Positions 7,723 to 15,940 of a stretch of 64,000 nt of DNA are shown piece after piece. This stretch comes from Rickettsiella grylli. GTDB lineage: Bacteria; Pseudomonadota; Gammaproteobacteria; Diplorickettsiales; Diplorickettsiaceae. A program made the position numbers and the translations under genes. Numbering within the stretch: position 1 is the first letter of the stretch; each line of letters opens with the position of its first letter. The notes under the pieces are model-generated. The model saw only the letters and a program-made list of their open reading frames with translations, was not told the DNA's origin and did not search any database. The DNA lies in contig NZ_AAQJ02000001.1 of assembly GCF_000168295.1 (NCBI RefSeq), positions 1,017,001 to 1,081,000 of the forward strand, in the 5' to 3' direction.

Positions 7723-8997
7723 TTAAATAAAATCATCTTGAATATAATTTTTTAGCACTTCTGGTATCCGTATTTTTCCATCTTTCGTTTGATAGTTTTC
7801 CATCAGTGCGACTAAGGCACGTCCCACCGCTAAACCTGAACCATTAAGCGTATGTATCAACTCAATTTTATCGGTTTCTGGATTACGCCAACGCGCTGCT
7901 AAACGACGCGCTTGAAAAGATTCAAAATGACTGCACGATGAAATCTCACGATAAGTATTTTGACTCGGCAACCACACTTCTAAATCATACGTTTTTGCCG
8001 AACTAAAACCCAAATCGCCGGTACACAAAGCAACCACACGGTAAGGTAATTCCAATTTTTGCAGTATTGATTCTGCCTCTTGGGTTAATTCTTCTAAAGC
8101 GTGATAGGAATTTTTAGGTTCGACAAAACGAATCAGTTCTACCTTTTCAAATTGATGTTGACGGATCATACCGCGTGTATCTTTACCATAAGAACCTGCT
8201 TCGCTACGAAAACAAGGGGTATGTGCAACATATTTTTTAGGCAAATCCGTCGCAGCAAAAATAGTATCGCGAGCGAGATTAGTGACCGATACCTCAGCGG
8301 TAGGAATAAGATAAAAACCCTGCTCACCTTTTAAATTAAATAAGTCCTCAGCAAAACCGGGTAATTGACCGGTACCCATTAAGCTTTCAGTATTGGCAAT
8401 ATAAGGTACATAAACCTCTTGATAGGCATGTTCTTTAATATGAACATCTAACATAAACTGTATCAGCGCGCGTTGTAATCTTGCCAAGCGGCCGTATAAA
8501 ACAACAAAACGCGATCCAGCAATTTTGCTGGCACTGGCAAAATCCATCAAGCCATTTGCTTCACCTAATGCGACATGATCTTTTACTGCAAAATCAAAAT
8601 GAGGAACTTTGCCCCAATGACGTTGTGTCTTGTTTTGAGATTCATCTTGCCCTATCGGTACTGATGCATGAGCCAAATTTGGAATCGTTAGATAAATAGC
8701 CGACAATTCTTCAAGTATGTCTTTAAGCTTTCCTTCACACACTTCACGTTGTTTTTTTATGTCTGCAACTTCTTCGAGTAAACCAGTAATTGACTCCCCT
8801 TTGGACTTTGCTAAGCCTATGGCTTTTGCACTGCGATTGCTGGTGTTTTGCAAGCTTTCAGTTTCAGATTGTAATTTTTTGCGTTGAGCTTCTAAACGCG
8901 TTATCAAGCGTGTATCGAGTTGATAACCACGATTCGCCAGTTGTTTCGCGATTTCTTCTATTTGAATATCATGACGTAAATATTTTGGATCTAACAT
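7723..8997 (-). CDS. serS: Seryl-tRNA synthetase
   Basis: Class II enzyme charging tRNA-Ser with serine. The N-terminal coiled-coil arm (about residues 30-105) is followed by the catalytic core with motif 2 ([20 protein letters not shown]) and motif 3 ([18 protein letters not shown]). The frame could open at 9084, but that adds 29 non-homologous residues and overlaps divergent folD. The ATG at 8997 gives [10 protein letters not shown], the family's normal start, and 424 residues. Divergent from folD with only 48 bases between the starts. Essential housekeeping gene, identification certain. Confidence 0.96.
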   Translation of the reverse strand: MLDPKYLRHDIQIEEIAKQLANRGYQLDTRLITRLEAQRKKLQSETESLQNTSNRSAKAIGLAKSKGESITGLLEEVADIKKQREVCEGKLKDILEELSAIYLTIPNLAHASVPIGQDESQNKTQRHWGKVPHFDFAVKDHVALGEANGLMDFASASKIAGSRFVVLYGRLARLQRALIQFMLDVHIKEHAYQEVYVPYIANTESLMGTGQLPGFAEDLFNLKGEQGFYLIPTAEVSVTNLARDTIFAATDLPKKYVAHTPCFRSEAGSYGKDTRGMIRQHQFEKVELIRFVEPKNSYHALEELTQEAESILQKLELPYRVVALCTGDLGFSSAKTYDLEVWLPSQNTYREISSCSHFESFQARRLAARWRNPETDKIELIHTLNGSGLAVGRALVALMENYQTKDGKIRIPEVLKNYIQDDFI

Positions 8998-9045
8998 ATA
9001 ATGCCTAGATTGCTCTTTTTTAAAACGGTAAGCTAAAAAGTAATT

Positions 9046-9903
9046 ATGACTGCAATTATCATTGATGGCAAAGCGATTGCTCAAGAAACACGTCTTGCGT
9101 TAAAACAACGACTTGAACAGCGACGTAATCAAAACCTTGTAACGCCTGGTTTAGCCGTCGTTTTGGTGGGTGAAGATCCGGCTTCGCAAATCTATGTGCG
9201 TAACAAGCGGGATGCTTGCCGAGACATAGGGATGAATTCCTTTGCCTATGATCTGCCACAGCATACCACTGAACTCGCGCTACTTAATTTAATTAAACGC
9301 TTAAATTCTGATCAGAAAGTGCATGGCATACTCATTCAACTGCCGCTTCCTCTCTCGATGAATACCGGACATATCCTAGACAGTATCGATCCACGCAAAG
9401 ATGTCGATGGTTTTCATCCAACCAACTTAGGTCTTTTAGCACAAGGCCGCCCTTTTTTACGGCCTTGTACTCCTTATGGCGTAATGCGTTTATTGGCTTA
9501 TGAAAAAATTCAACTAAAAGGTTTAAATGCTGTTATTGTCGGCACTTCAAATATCGTAGGTAAACCCTTGGCCTTAGAGCTCTTAAATGCAGGTTGTACC
9601 ATCACACTATGTCACAGTGCCACTCGTAATTTACACACTCATATCCGACAAGCCGATGTGTTAGTTAGTGCTATAGGTAAAGCAGGCATTATTCAAAGCC
9701 CTTGGATCAAACCCGATGCTATTGTGATTGATATCGGAATCACACGCACACCCAGTGGAAAACTGCATGGTGATATCGAATTTTCCAGTGCTAAAGAAAT
9801 TGCGGGTTATATTACTCCTGTACCGGGCGGCGTGGGCCCTATGACGGTGGCTATGTTATTAGAAAATACTTTATTTGCTGCTGAGTGTCAGGATATCGAG
9901 TAA
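9046..9903 (+). CDS. folD: Bifunctional methylene-tetrahydrofolate dehydrogenase/cyclohydrolase
   Basis: Cytosolic enzyme that interconverts 5,10-methylene-, methenyl- and 10-formyl-tetrahydrofolate with NADP, feeding purine and formyl-methionine synthesis. The 285 residues are the usual length. Active-site Tyr and Lys are in [13 protein letters not shown]; the folate-binding QLPLP and KDVDGFHP motifs follow; the nucleotide-binding [14 protein letters not shown] lies around residue 165; [19 protein letters not shown] closes the protein. Single gene divergent from serS. No strong terminator follows; 9904-9989 is AT-rich and includes the palindrome AAAAAAGCTTTTTT. Confidence 0.96.
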   Translation: MTAIIIDGKAIAQETRLALKQRLEQRRNQNLVTPGLAVVLVGEDPASQIYVRNKRDACRDIGMNSFAYDLPQHTTELALLNLIKRLNSDQKVHGILIQLPLPLSMNTGHILDSIDPRKDVDGFHPTNLGLLAQGRPFLRPCTPYGVMRLLAYEKIQLKGLNAVIVGTSNIVGKPLALELLNAGCTITLCHSATRNLHTHIRQADVLVSAIGKAGIIQSPWIKPDAIVIDIGITRTPSGKLHGDIEFSSAKEIAGYITPVPGGVGPMTVAMLLENTLFAAECQDIE

Positions 9904-9989
9904 TCACTAACTATCAAATTGGTTATGGGATAAAGTTTATAGGATCAAAAAATATTCTGTAACAAAAAAGCTTTTTTATCATTAAAAAT

Positions 9990-10232
9990 CTATTGCGCTT
10001 TTTTGGTTAATGCGCAAGCTTGGTATAATGTTTCTTTCAGTTTTCTTTCTGTAAAGGCTAACTCTGGATAAATTTCTGCATTAAGACGTATTCCATAACG
10101 GAAGGGTTTGCATTGAAAAAAATAAAAGAGTGTTTTGGATGAAACTAATTCAACTTTTTTTAAGTAGATGGCTTCATCCAATCCTTTACGCGTTATCTTT
10201 TTAAGAATCTTTAAACTTATTTGTCTAGACAA
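9990..10232 (-). pseudogene. Open reading tail following the RAP-domain gene; fragment of unknown function
   Basis: An 80-codon frame starting at a TTG. The same frame is open for 31 further codons upstream, directly back to the TAG (10326-10328) that ends the RAP-domain gene. Gene and tail are therefore in one reading frame separated by a single stop. The tail (LEAAYDVFKGFYQDLSRQ … YGIRLNAEIYPELAFTERKL) looks like ordinary globular protein sequence. There is no ATG and only a distant AAAGGA before the TTG. Likely the amputated C-terminus of the upstream protein, or a small gene with a weak start. A weak TTGCGC/GCGCAA hairpin spans its stop. I do not recognise a family. Confidence 0.4.
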
Positions 10233-10325
10233 ATCTTGATAGAATCCTTTGAAAACATCATAAGCTGCTTCAAGTTCATCGGGTCTAACTTGTTTTAATA
10301 GAGGTCTATTTTGGAGTATATTTTC

Positions 10326-11744
10326 CTATACTTGTGAAACCAGAGGTTTATAATTATCTATATTTCCTATCTTTTTTTGAAGTCTTACTTGTTTTTTCCT
10401 TTTAAATAAACCTAAAGCTTTTTCTTTTTTGTTTTCATAATGAACAGATGAGAAATCGGAAACGTTAACATTTTCACACGGAATAACTCCTCTACGATTT
10501 TCTTCAAGCGGCCATTTTAATAATGAGGAGACCTTTTTCTCGAGGTATATTTGTTTATCCTTGTTATGAGAAAGTTCATCCCAGTCAAAATACGGAATAA
10601 TAACTACAGACCAACCTAGTTTCTCAAAAAGGTGCTTATTAAATTGACTCGATAGATTCAGAATCTTACCTACATAATGATCCGGACCATTGACTTGTAT
10701 GAGAATTTTTTCTTTGGGACAAGCAATATCAACCCGTGTAAAATCTATAAAATACTCATTTATAAATTCAGTTTTTGGGAAAGAAACAATTAGCTGCTGA
10801 AATATGCTTTGCTGTAGCTTAGACTGAATTGTTTTTTCAGATTTAAATTTGAGCTTAAATCGATCGCTTTTAATAACTGTTTCAAGTTCGTCTGTCATGA
10901 GATCAGGTTGATATCGATGAATTTGACAAAATTGTTTAGCGATTATCGGATCTAATTCTTTTAGAATAATTTTTTCATTATTTTTAATTATTTCTCTCAT
11001 CTTAATTAATAAAAAATTTGAAGAATCCGCGAGTTGGAATAGACAACCTGTTAAGGCTAGACTAACAATAATCTGTGCATTAAAGTCATCGGCTCTTTCA
11101 GGAATGCCCTCAACGAGGATGTCTATCGCTTTTGAGTAAACGGATTTCTTCATGCACTCAGACCACTTGGTGAATGCGTTGAGTATGTTCGCAATATTTT
11201 GCAAATCAAACGTATTCGCTCTTTCAGGAATACAGTCAACGAGCGCGTTTATCGCTTTTAAGTAAGACATTTCCTTTATCCGATTAGGCCACTTGCTTAA
11301 TGCGTTGAGTGTATTCGAAATATTCTGTGCATTAAAGTCATCGGCTCTTTCGGGAATGCCCTCAACGAGCATGTCTATCGCTTTTGAGTAAAAGACTCGC
11401 TTCATGGACCTAGGCCACTTACTGAGTGCATTGAGTGTATTTGCAATCTCCTGTGCATTAAAGTCATGGCTTTTTTCAGGAATGCAGTCAATAAGCGCAT
11501 CAATCGCATTAAGGTAAAAAACTCCCCTCGTGCGTTCAGGCCACTTGCTTAGTGCATTGAGTGTATTCGAAATCTCCTGCGTATTAAAATCATGCGCTTT
11601 CTCGGGAATACAGCTAACAAGCACATCCATCACTTTCAGATAAGAGGCTTTTTTAATACATTGGGGCCATTTGCTCAATGCGTTGAGTGTATTTCGAAAT
11701 ATCCTGTGCCTTAAAGTCACACGCTCTTTCGGGAATGCACTCAA
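10326..11744 (-). CDS. RAP-domain helical-repeat protein, 3' part (after frameshift)
   Basis: The downstream half of a gene split at 11692-11694. The true reading joins from the upstream frame at the frameshift; the first ~17 residues from the nominal ATG are out-of-frame sequence. It carries the end of repeat unit 9, units 10-13 (~42 residues each, pattern FNAQEISNTLNALSKWPE…AIDALVDCIPE) and a degenerate last unit. A RAP domain follows at about residues 335-395 (RVDIACPKEKILIQVNGPDH … LGWSVVIIPYFDWDEL). RAP is an RNA-associated domain with a restriction-endonuclease-like fold, best known from apicomplexan, algal and plant organelle RNA-binding proteins, where it follows OPR- or FASTK-type helical repeats. 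Legionellales carry similar proteins. Role here is unknown: endogenous RNA binding or a host-directed effector. Confidence 0.75.
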   Translation of the reverse strand: MSAFPKERVTLRHRIFRNTLNALSKWPQCIKKASYLKVMDVLVSCIPEKAHDFNTQEISNTLNALSKWPERTRGVFYLNAIDALIDCIPEKSHDFNAQEIANTLNALSKWPRSMKRVFYSKAIDMLVEGIPERADDFNAQNISNTLNALSKWPNRIKEMSYLKAINALVDCIPERANTFDLQNIANILNAFTKWSECMKKSVYSKAIDILVEGIPERADDFNAQIIVSLALTGCLFQLADSSNFLLIKMREIIKNNEKIILKELDPIIAKQFCQIHRYQPDLMTDELETVIKSDRFKLKFKSEKTIQSKLQQSIFQQLIVSFPKTEFINEYFIDFTRVDIACPKEKILIQVNGPDHYVGKILNLSSQFNKHLFEKLGWSVVIIPYFDWDELSHNKDKQIYLEKKVSSLLKWPLEENRRGVIPCENVNVSDFSSVHYENKKEKALGLFKRKKQVRLQKKIGNIDNYKPLVSQV

Positions 11745-12729
11745 CGACCATGTCTATCGCTTTTGAGTAAACGGATTTCTTCATGCACTCAGGCCATTTG
11801 CTGAGGGAGTTGAGTGTATTTGCAATCTCCTGCGCATTAAAGTCATGGCTTTTTTCAGGAATGCAGTCAATAAGCGCATCAATCGCATTAAGGTAAAAAA
11901 CTCCCCTCGTGCGTTCAGGCCACTTGCTTAGTGCATTGAGTGTATTCGAAATCTCCCGCGCCTTAAAGATATGAGCTTTTTGAGAAATGCGGCTAACGAG
12001 TACATCCCTCGCTTTTACGTAAAAGACTCTCTCCGTCAAGCGATCAGAAGACCACTTGCTTAATGCATTAAGCGTACTCGCAATACCCTGTGGATTAAAG
12101 TCATGCGCTCTTTCGGGAATGCAATCAACAAGTGCATCCATCGCTTTTTGGTAAGAAGCTTGCTGCATCCATTGAGGCCACTTACTCAATGCGTTGAGTG
12201 TATTCGAAATATGCTGTGCCTTAAAATCACAGGCTTTCTCGGGAATGCAGCTAACAAGCGCATCCATCGCTTTTTGGTAAGAGACTCGCTTCATCCATTG
12301 AGGCCACTTACTCAATGCGTTGAGTGTATTCGAAATATCCTGTGTATTAAAACCATGCGATTTTTCAGGAATGCAATTAACAAGCGCATCCATCGCTTTT
12401 TGGTAGAAATCTTCCTTCACGCACTCGGGCCATTTGCTGAGAGAGTTGAGTGTATTTGCAATTTCCTGCGTATTAAAACCATGGGCTTTTTCAGGAATGC
12501 AATTAACAAGTGCATCTATCGCTTTTTGGGAGGAAGCTTCTTTCAGGCACTCCGGCCATTTGTTTAGGGAGTTGAGTGTATTTGCAATCTCCTGTGGGTT
12601 AAACTCATGAGCTCGATAAGGAATTTTTTGTATTAAATGCTTAATTGCTTCTGCATAGGAGGTTTTGTGTATGGAAATTGGCCATTTAGAAAAAGCATTT
12701 AATATATTAGCAATTCCCTGAGGAGCAAA
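11085..12729 (-). repeat. Thirteen tandem ~126-bp coding repeats
   Basis: Units encode ~42 residues each. The array is 1645 bases, which equals 13 x 126 plus 6 (unit 6 has two extra codons, SSDRLTER) plus 1 (the frameshift base). Units 7-8 and 10-11 contain about 120 nearly identical bases at 11461 and 11840, 379 apart, i.e. three units plus one base. The within-array identity points to recent duplication or gene conversion. Confidence 0.85.
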
Positions 12730-12936
12730 ATCATAGAGTGGAATTAAAGAAACAATTTTTAAAATCTTTTTTTCGCAAGGAGAGAAACATTTCCAGAAAA
12801 TGATTTTGCTGAGTTTATTAAGCAGTGTGGATAAGTTAACTGAATCAAACTGAGCTTCTTCCTCGTAAAAAAGCTTAAACAAACTATTCGTAGTTTGCAA
12901 TTGTTGAATTTTTCTATTAATCCTTATATTATTCAT
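11653..12936 (-). CDS. RAP-domain helical-repeat protein, 5' part (before frameshift)
   Basis: The N-terminal half of the split gene. About 69 non-repeat residues are followed by units 1-8 and the first residues of unit 9 of a ~42-residue helical repeat. Consensus FNPQEIANTLNALSKWPE, then a variable helix turn, then KAMDALVNCIPEKAHD. The frame breaks at DFKAQDIS, after which it reads into nonsense (KYTQRIEQMAPMY) and stops. One extra T in the plus-strand run 11692-11694 (TATTTCGAAAT where sister units read TATTCGAAAT) explains the break. Read through, the protein would be about 880 residues. Start ATG at 12936 without a strong ribosome site. Pseudogene, phase-variable gene and sequencing error are all possible. 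Confidence 0.75.
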   Translation of the reverse strand: MNNIRINRKIQQLQTTNSLFKLFYEEEAQFDSVNLSTLLNKLSKIIFWKCFSPCEKKILKIVSLIPLYDFAPQGIANILNAFSKWPISIHKTSYAEAIKHLIQKIPYRAHEFNPQEIANTLNSLNKWPECLKEASSQKAIDALVNCIPEKAHGFNTQEIANTLNSLSKWPECVKEDFYQKAMDALVNCIPEKSHGFNTQDISNTLNALSKWPQWMKRVSYQKAMDALVSCIPEKACDFKAQHISNTLNALSKWPQWMQQASYQKAMDALVDCIPERAHDFNPQGIASTLNALSKWSSDRLTERVFYVKARDVLVSRISQKAHIFKAREISNTLNALSKWPERTRGVFYLNAIDALIDCIPEKSHDFNAQEIANTLNSLSKWPECMKKSVYSKAIDMVVECIPERACDFKAQDISKYTQRIEQMAPMY

Positions 12937-13231
12937 ATTATTTTATTTTGTATGGTTTTTAAAATAAATTTTTCAATTTGTTTTATATCTAAATTTTAAT
13001 TCATTTTTTAAACCTTTACTACCTACTCTAAGCTTTAATTTAATTTTTTAATACTAAGTAACTGCATCAATAATAATTTTTTAGTATAAAAAATTTAAGC
13101 GTTATGTGCGAGAGCGATCATCATGCCTCTGCATAAACCAATGGTCAATTTAGGTATTACTGATCCATATTCTGAATCAAATGTAGAAAAAGCAAAAATA
13201 TTTAGCTTTGCTTCTAATAATTCAATAGTCA

Positions 13232-14638
13232 TTAAATAACTTTGTTTTTATGAGGTAGTTGTTTCGTTTGAAAAGGATATCTTTCTAATAAATAACTAAA
13301 TACGGCTAATATCGCCATGGCTTCTCCACCTTCCGGTCGGCCTGGTCTAGTATTAACATTGTAAGCATTAAAATCAAAATGTAACCACGTTGTCTCTTCA
13401 CTAATAAAACTACGTAAAAACAATGCGGCAGTAATAGCACCTGCAAAAGGGGATGCGCCACAATTATTTAAATGTGCAAACTTACTCTCCAGTAATTTTT
13501 GATACGGTTTATACAACGGTAAACGCCATACGGGATCTTGCTCGTGTTGACTATGTCGGATAATATCCTGGGCTAATTGTTCATGATCAGTAAAAAAAGC
13601 ACTTATTTCTGTTCCGACGGCGCTTCGAGCTGCGCCGGTTAGCGTCGCAAAATCAATCAACAGTTCTGGGCTTTCACTATCCGCCTCACATAACGCATCC
13701 GCTAAAATAAGACGACCTTCAGCATCTGTGTTTCCCACTTCAACGGCTAGACCATGTCGTGTTTGGATAATATCGCCAGGTTTATAGGCACCTCCTGAAA
13801 TCATATTTTCTACCGCAGGAATTAATAACCGTAACCGCACCGGCAACTGATAAGCCATGATCATTTCAGCTAAACCCATCGCATTGGCCGCCCCACCCAT
13901 ATCCTTTTTCATGGCTAACATCGCGCTTGAAGACTTTAAATTATATCCCCCTGAATCAAAACACACACCCTTCCCAACCAGTGTAATTTTAGGATGTTGG
14001 TTATCCCCCCATCGTAAATCAATCAAACGAGGTTCATGACAACTCGCCTTGCCCACTGTATAAATTGCGGGGTAATTCGCTGTTAATAGATCGTCACCAA
14101 CGATTTGTGTGACTGCTGCTTGATAGTTTTTTCCAATCTCAAATACATTTTCGGCCAATTCAACCGGCGTCATATCATCAGCAGGTGTATTAATCAAATC
14201 ACGAACCCGATAAATCGCCTCCAGTTTTATCTTTAATGAAGGAAATTTCTGGGTTGGAATAAGGAGCTGTGCGACCGGTCGAATCGATGGTTTATAACGC
14301 GTAAATTCATATGCCCCCAAACCCCACACCAAAGCAATTTGCAGTAATTGGGTGCCATCTATTCCCTCAATATGATAATGTCCTCCAGGTAACACACTGG
14401 GTAGCACGCCAAATGTCCAAAAATCAGTTTCATCCTGAGTGACCAATAAAACATGGTGCAATTCACCTGTTCCATTAGGAATAAAGCTATAATTTCCTGA
14501 ATACGGAATAAAATTAATATTGTGTAACCAGTCTTGTGTCAACGTGGACTGCTTGGTCAGCCACGTTGACCATTGCTCAGCTAAAATAGCATAAATAGGA
14601 ATCGATTGTGATGACTCGTGAACAAAACAATTAAGCAC
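13232..14638 (-). CDS. Leucyl aminopeptidase family protein (peptidase M17)
   Basis: A 468-residue cytosolic metallo-aminopeptidase that releases N-terminal residues from peptides using two divalent metals. The catalytic domain holds LVGKGVCFDSGGYNLK (metal-binding Lys and Asp) and the M17 signature NTDAEGRLILADAL with Asp, Glu and catalytic Arg. The N-terminal third is divergent, and the protein is shorter than PepA (about 500), resembling the PepB/YwaD-like subgroup. The ATG overlaps the end of ald by eight bases, so the two form an operon; together they would feed alanine and other amino acids from peptides into central metabolism. The 295 bases downstream (12937-13231) are AT-rich with no convincing gene. 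Confidence 0.9.
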   Translation of the reverse strand: MLNCFVHESSQSIPIYAILAEQWSTWLTKQSTLTQDWLHNINFIPYSGNYSFIPNGTGELHHVLLVTQDETDFWTFGVLPSVLPGGHYHIEGIDGTQLLQIALVWGLGAYEFTRYKPSIRPVAQLLIPTQKFPSLKIKLEAIYRVRDLINTPADDMTPVELAENVFEIGKNYQAAVTQIVGDDLLTANYPAIYTVGKASCHEPRLIDLRWGDNQHPKITLVGKGVCFDSGGYNLKSSSAMLAMKKDMGGAANAMGLAEMIMAYQLPVRLRLLIPAVENMISGGAYKPGDIIQTRHGLAVEVGNTDAEGRLILADALCEADSESPELLIDFATLTGAARSAVGTEISAFFTDHEQLAQDIIRHSQHEQDPVWRLPLYKPYQKLLESKFAHLNNCGASPFAGAITAALFLRSFISEETTWLHFDFNAYNVNTRPGRPEGGEAMAILAVFSYLLERYPFQTKQLPHKNKVI

Positions 14639-15749
14639 TTAAGATTTCTCCCGCAGAAACATAAGGTTTATCAAACCCATGCGCAATCGCTTGATGTGTA
14701 ATTCTTCCCTGTGAAATATTCAACCCATTTCTTAAATAAACATCTTCAGTCAGTGCTCTATCAATCCCTTTATTCGCCAACGTTAAAATGTAAGGTAATG
14801 TGGCATGTGTCAACGCAAACGTCGACGTACGCGGTACAGCCCCCGGCATATTACTCACGCAATAATGAACAATATCATCAACGTAATAGGTCGGATGAGT
14901 GTGCGTTGTCGGCCGACTCGTCGCAAAACATCCGCCTTGATCAATAGATACATCGACAACCACAGAACCTGGACGCATTTTTTTTAATAATTCTCGTGTC
15001 ACTATTTTAGGGGCTTCGGCACCCGGCACTAAAACGGCTCCGATTAATAAATCGGCCAGCGGTACATATTTTTCGATGGCATCTTGTGTTGAAAAAACAG
15101 TATTGAGTTGACCTCCAAAGTGAAGATCGAGTTCTCTTAACTTCATTGCAGACTTATCCAATACCGTGACTTGGGCTTCTAAACCTAACGCCATACGGAT
15201 GGCATTACTTCCCACAACGCCACCTCCTAAAACAACAACGCTGGCCGAAGCAACACCAGGAACACCCGATAATAAAATACCTCTTCCACGCTGTGCCTTT
15301 TCTAGACAATGAGTACCCGCTTGTATCGACATTCGGCCTGCAACGACACTCATCGGTGTTAATAACGGTAAACCTCCTTGCGCATCTGTTACTGTTTCAT
15401 ACGCAATCGCTGTACACTTGGATGCCAATAATAATTCTGTTTGCTTCCTATCTGCGGCCAAATGTAAAAACGTAAATAAGGTTTTTTTTTCATTTAAATA
15501 AGCACATTCCTGAGGTTGCGGTTCTTTAACCTTCAGAATAAGATCACTTTCTCCAAAGACTTCTTGTGCCGTATTAACGATAACGGCACCCGCTTCTTGA
15601 TAATCGTTATCATCAATACCAACGCCATTTCCAGCTTTTGTTTCAAGAAACACGCGATGATTTTGTGCAGTCAACTCGCGAACAATAGAAGGTACAATCG
15701 CGACGCGATATTCATGATTCTTAATCTCTTTAGGAACACCAATACGCAT
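14631..15749 (-). CDS. ald: Alanine dehydrogenase
   Basis: NAD-dependent oxidative deamination of L-alanine to pyruvate and ammonia. Starts MRIGVPKEIKNHEYRVA, the family N-terminus; LVLKVKEPQPQE-like and TFLHLAADRKQTELLL segments hold the substrate-binding Lys and His, and VVVLGGGVVGSNAIRMALGL is the Rossmann loop. The frame extends to a GTG at 15755, but the ATG at 15749 has GGGAG five bases upstream and gives 372 residues, the normal length. Translationally coupled to the aminopeptidase. In other gammaproteobacteria rpoD often follows dnaG; here ald and the peptidase occupy that position. Confidence 0.95.
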   Translation of the reverse strand: MRIGVPKEIKNHEYRVAIVPSIVRELTAQNHRVFLETKAGNGVGIDDNDYQEAGAVIVNTAQEVFGESDLILKVKEPQPQECAYLNEKKTLFTFLHLAADRKQTELLLASKCTAIAYETVTDAQGGLPLLTPMSVVAGRMSIQAGTHCLEKAQRGRGILLSGVPGVASASVVVLGGGVVGSNAIRMALGLEAQVTVLDKSAMKLRELDLHFGGQLNTVFSTQDAIEKYVPLADLLIGAVLVPGAEAPKIVTRELLKKMRPGSVVVDVSIDQGGCFATSRPTTHTHPTYYVDDIVHYCVSNMPGAVPRTSTFALTHATLPYILTLANKGIDRALTEDVYLRNGLNISQGRITHQAIAHGFDKPYVSAGEILSA

Positions 15750-15940
15750 ATCCACTCCCTATTAACCGGTTTAGTTTATATCCATTCCTTGTGTTACTTT
15801 TGGCTATTATCTTTAAAAAGAGGAAAGAACATCACACAAAATACACAGATTTTTTAAAAAGTCCATTCTTGTTTTTTAAATGCTATAAAAAACGTTGAAT
15901 GGTTCATGAACTGCTCAAAAAATTGTTTTAATCCCGTTAA

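Noticed and set aside
8998..9084. Longer start for serS
   Set aside because: Adds 29 residues without family counterpart and overlaps divergent folD; the ATG at 8997 gives the standard N-terminus.
12103..12567. 154-codon plus-strand ORF with internal repeats
   Set aside because: It is the antisense shadow of the tandem repeat units of the RAP-domain gene; its repetition simply mirrors the 126-bp period.
11085..12729. Tandem direct repeats considered as a CRISPR array
   Set aside because: Units are ~126 bp, coding and contiguous, without unique spacers; they are protein repeats.
13123..13239. 38-codon plus-strand ORF downstream of the aminopeptidase gene
   Set aside because: No recognisable family, no ribosome site, overlaps the end of the aminopeptidase gene; it may be chance.
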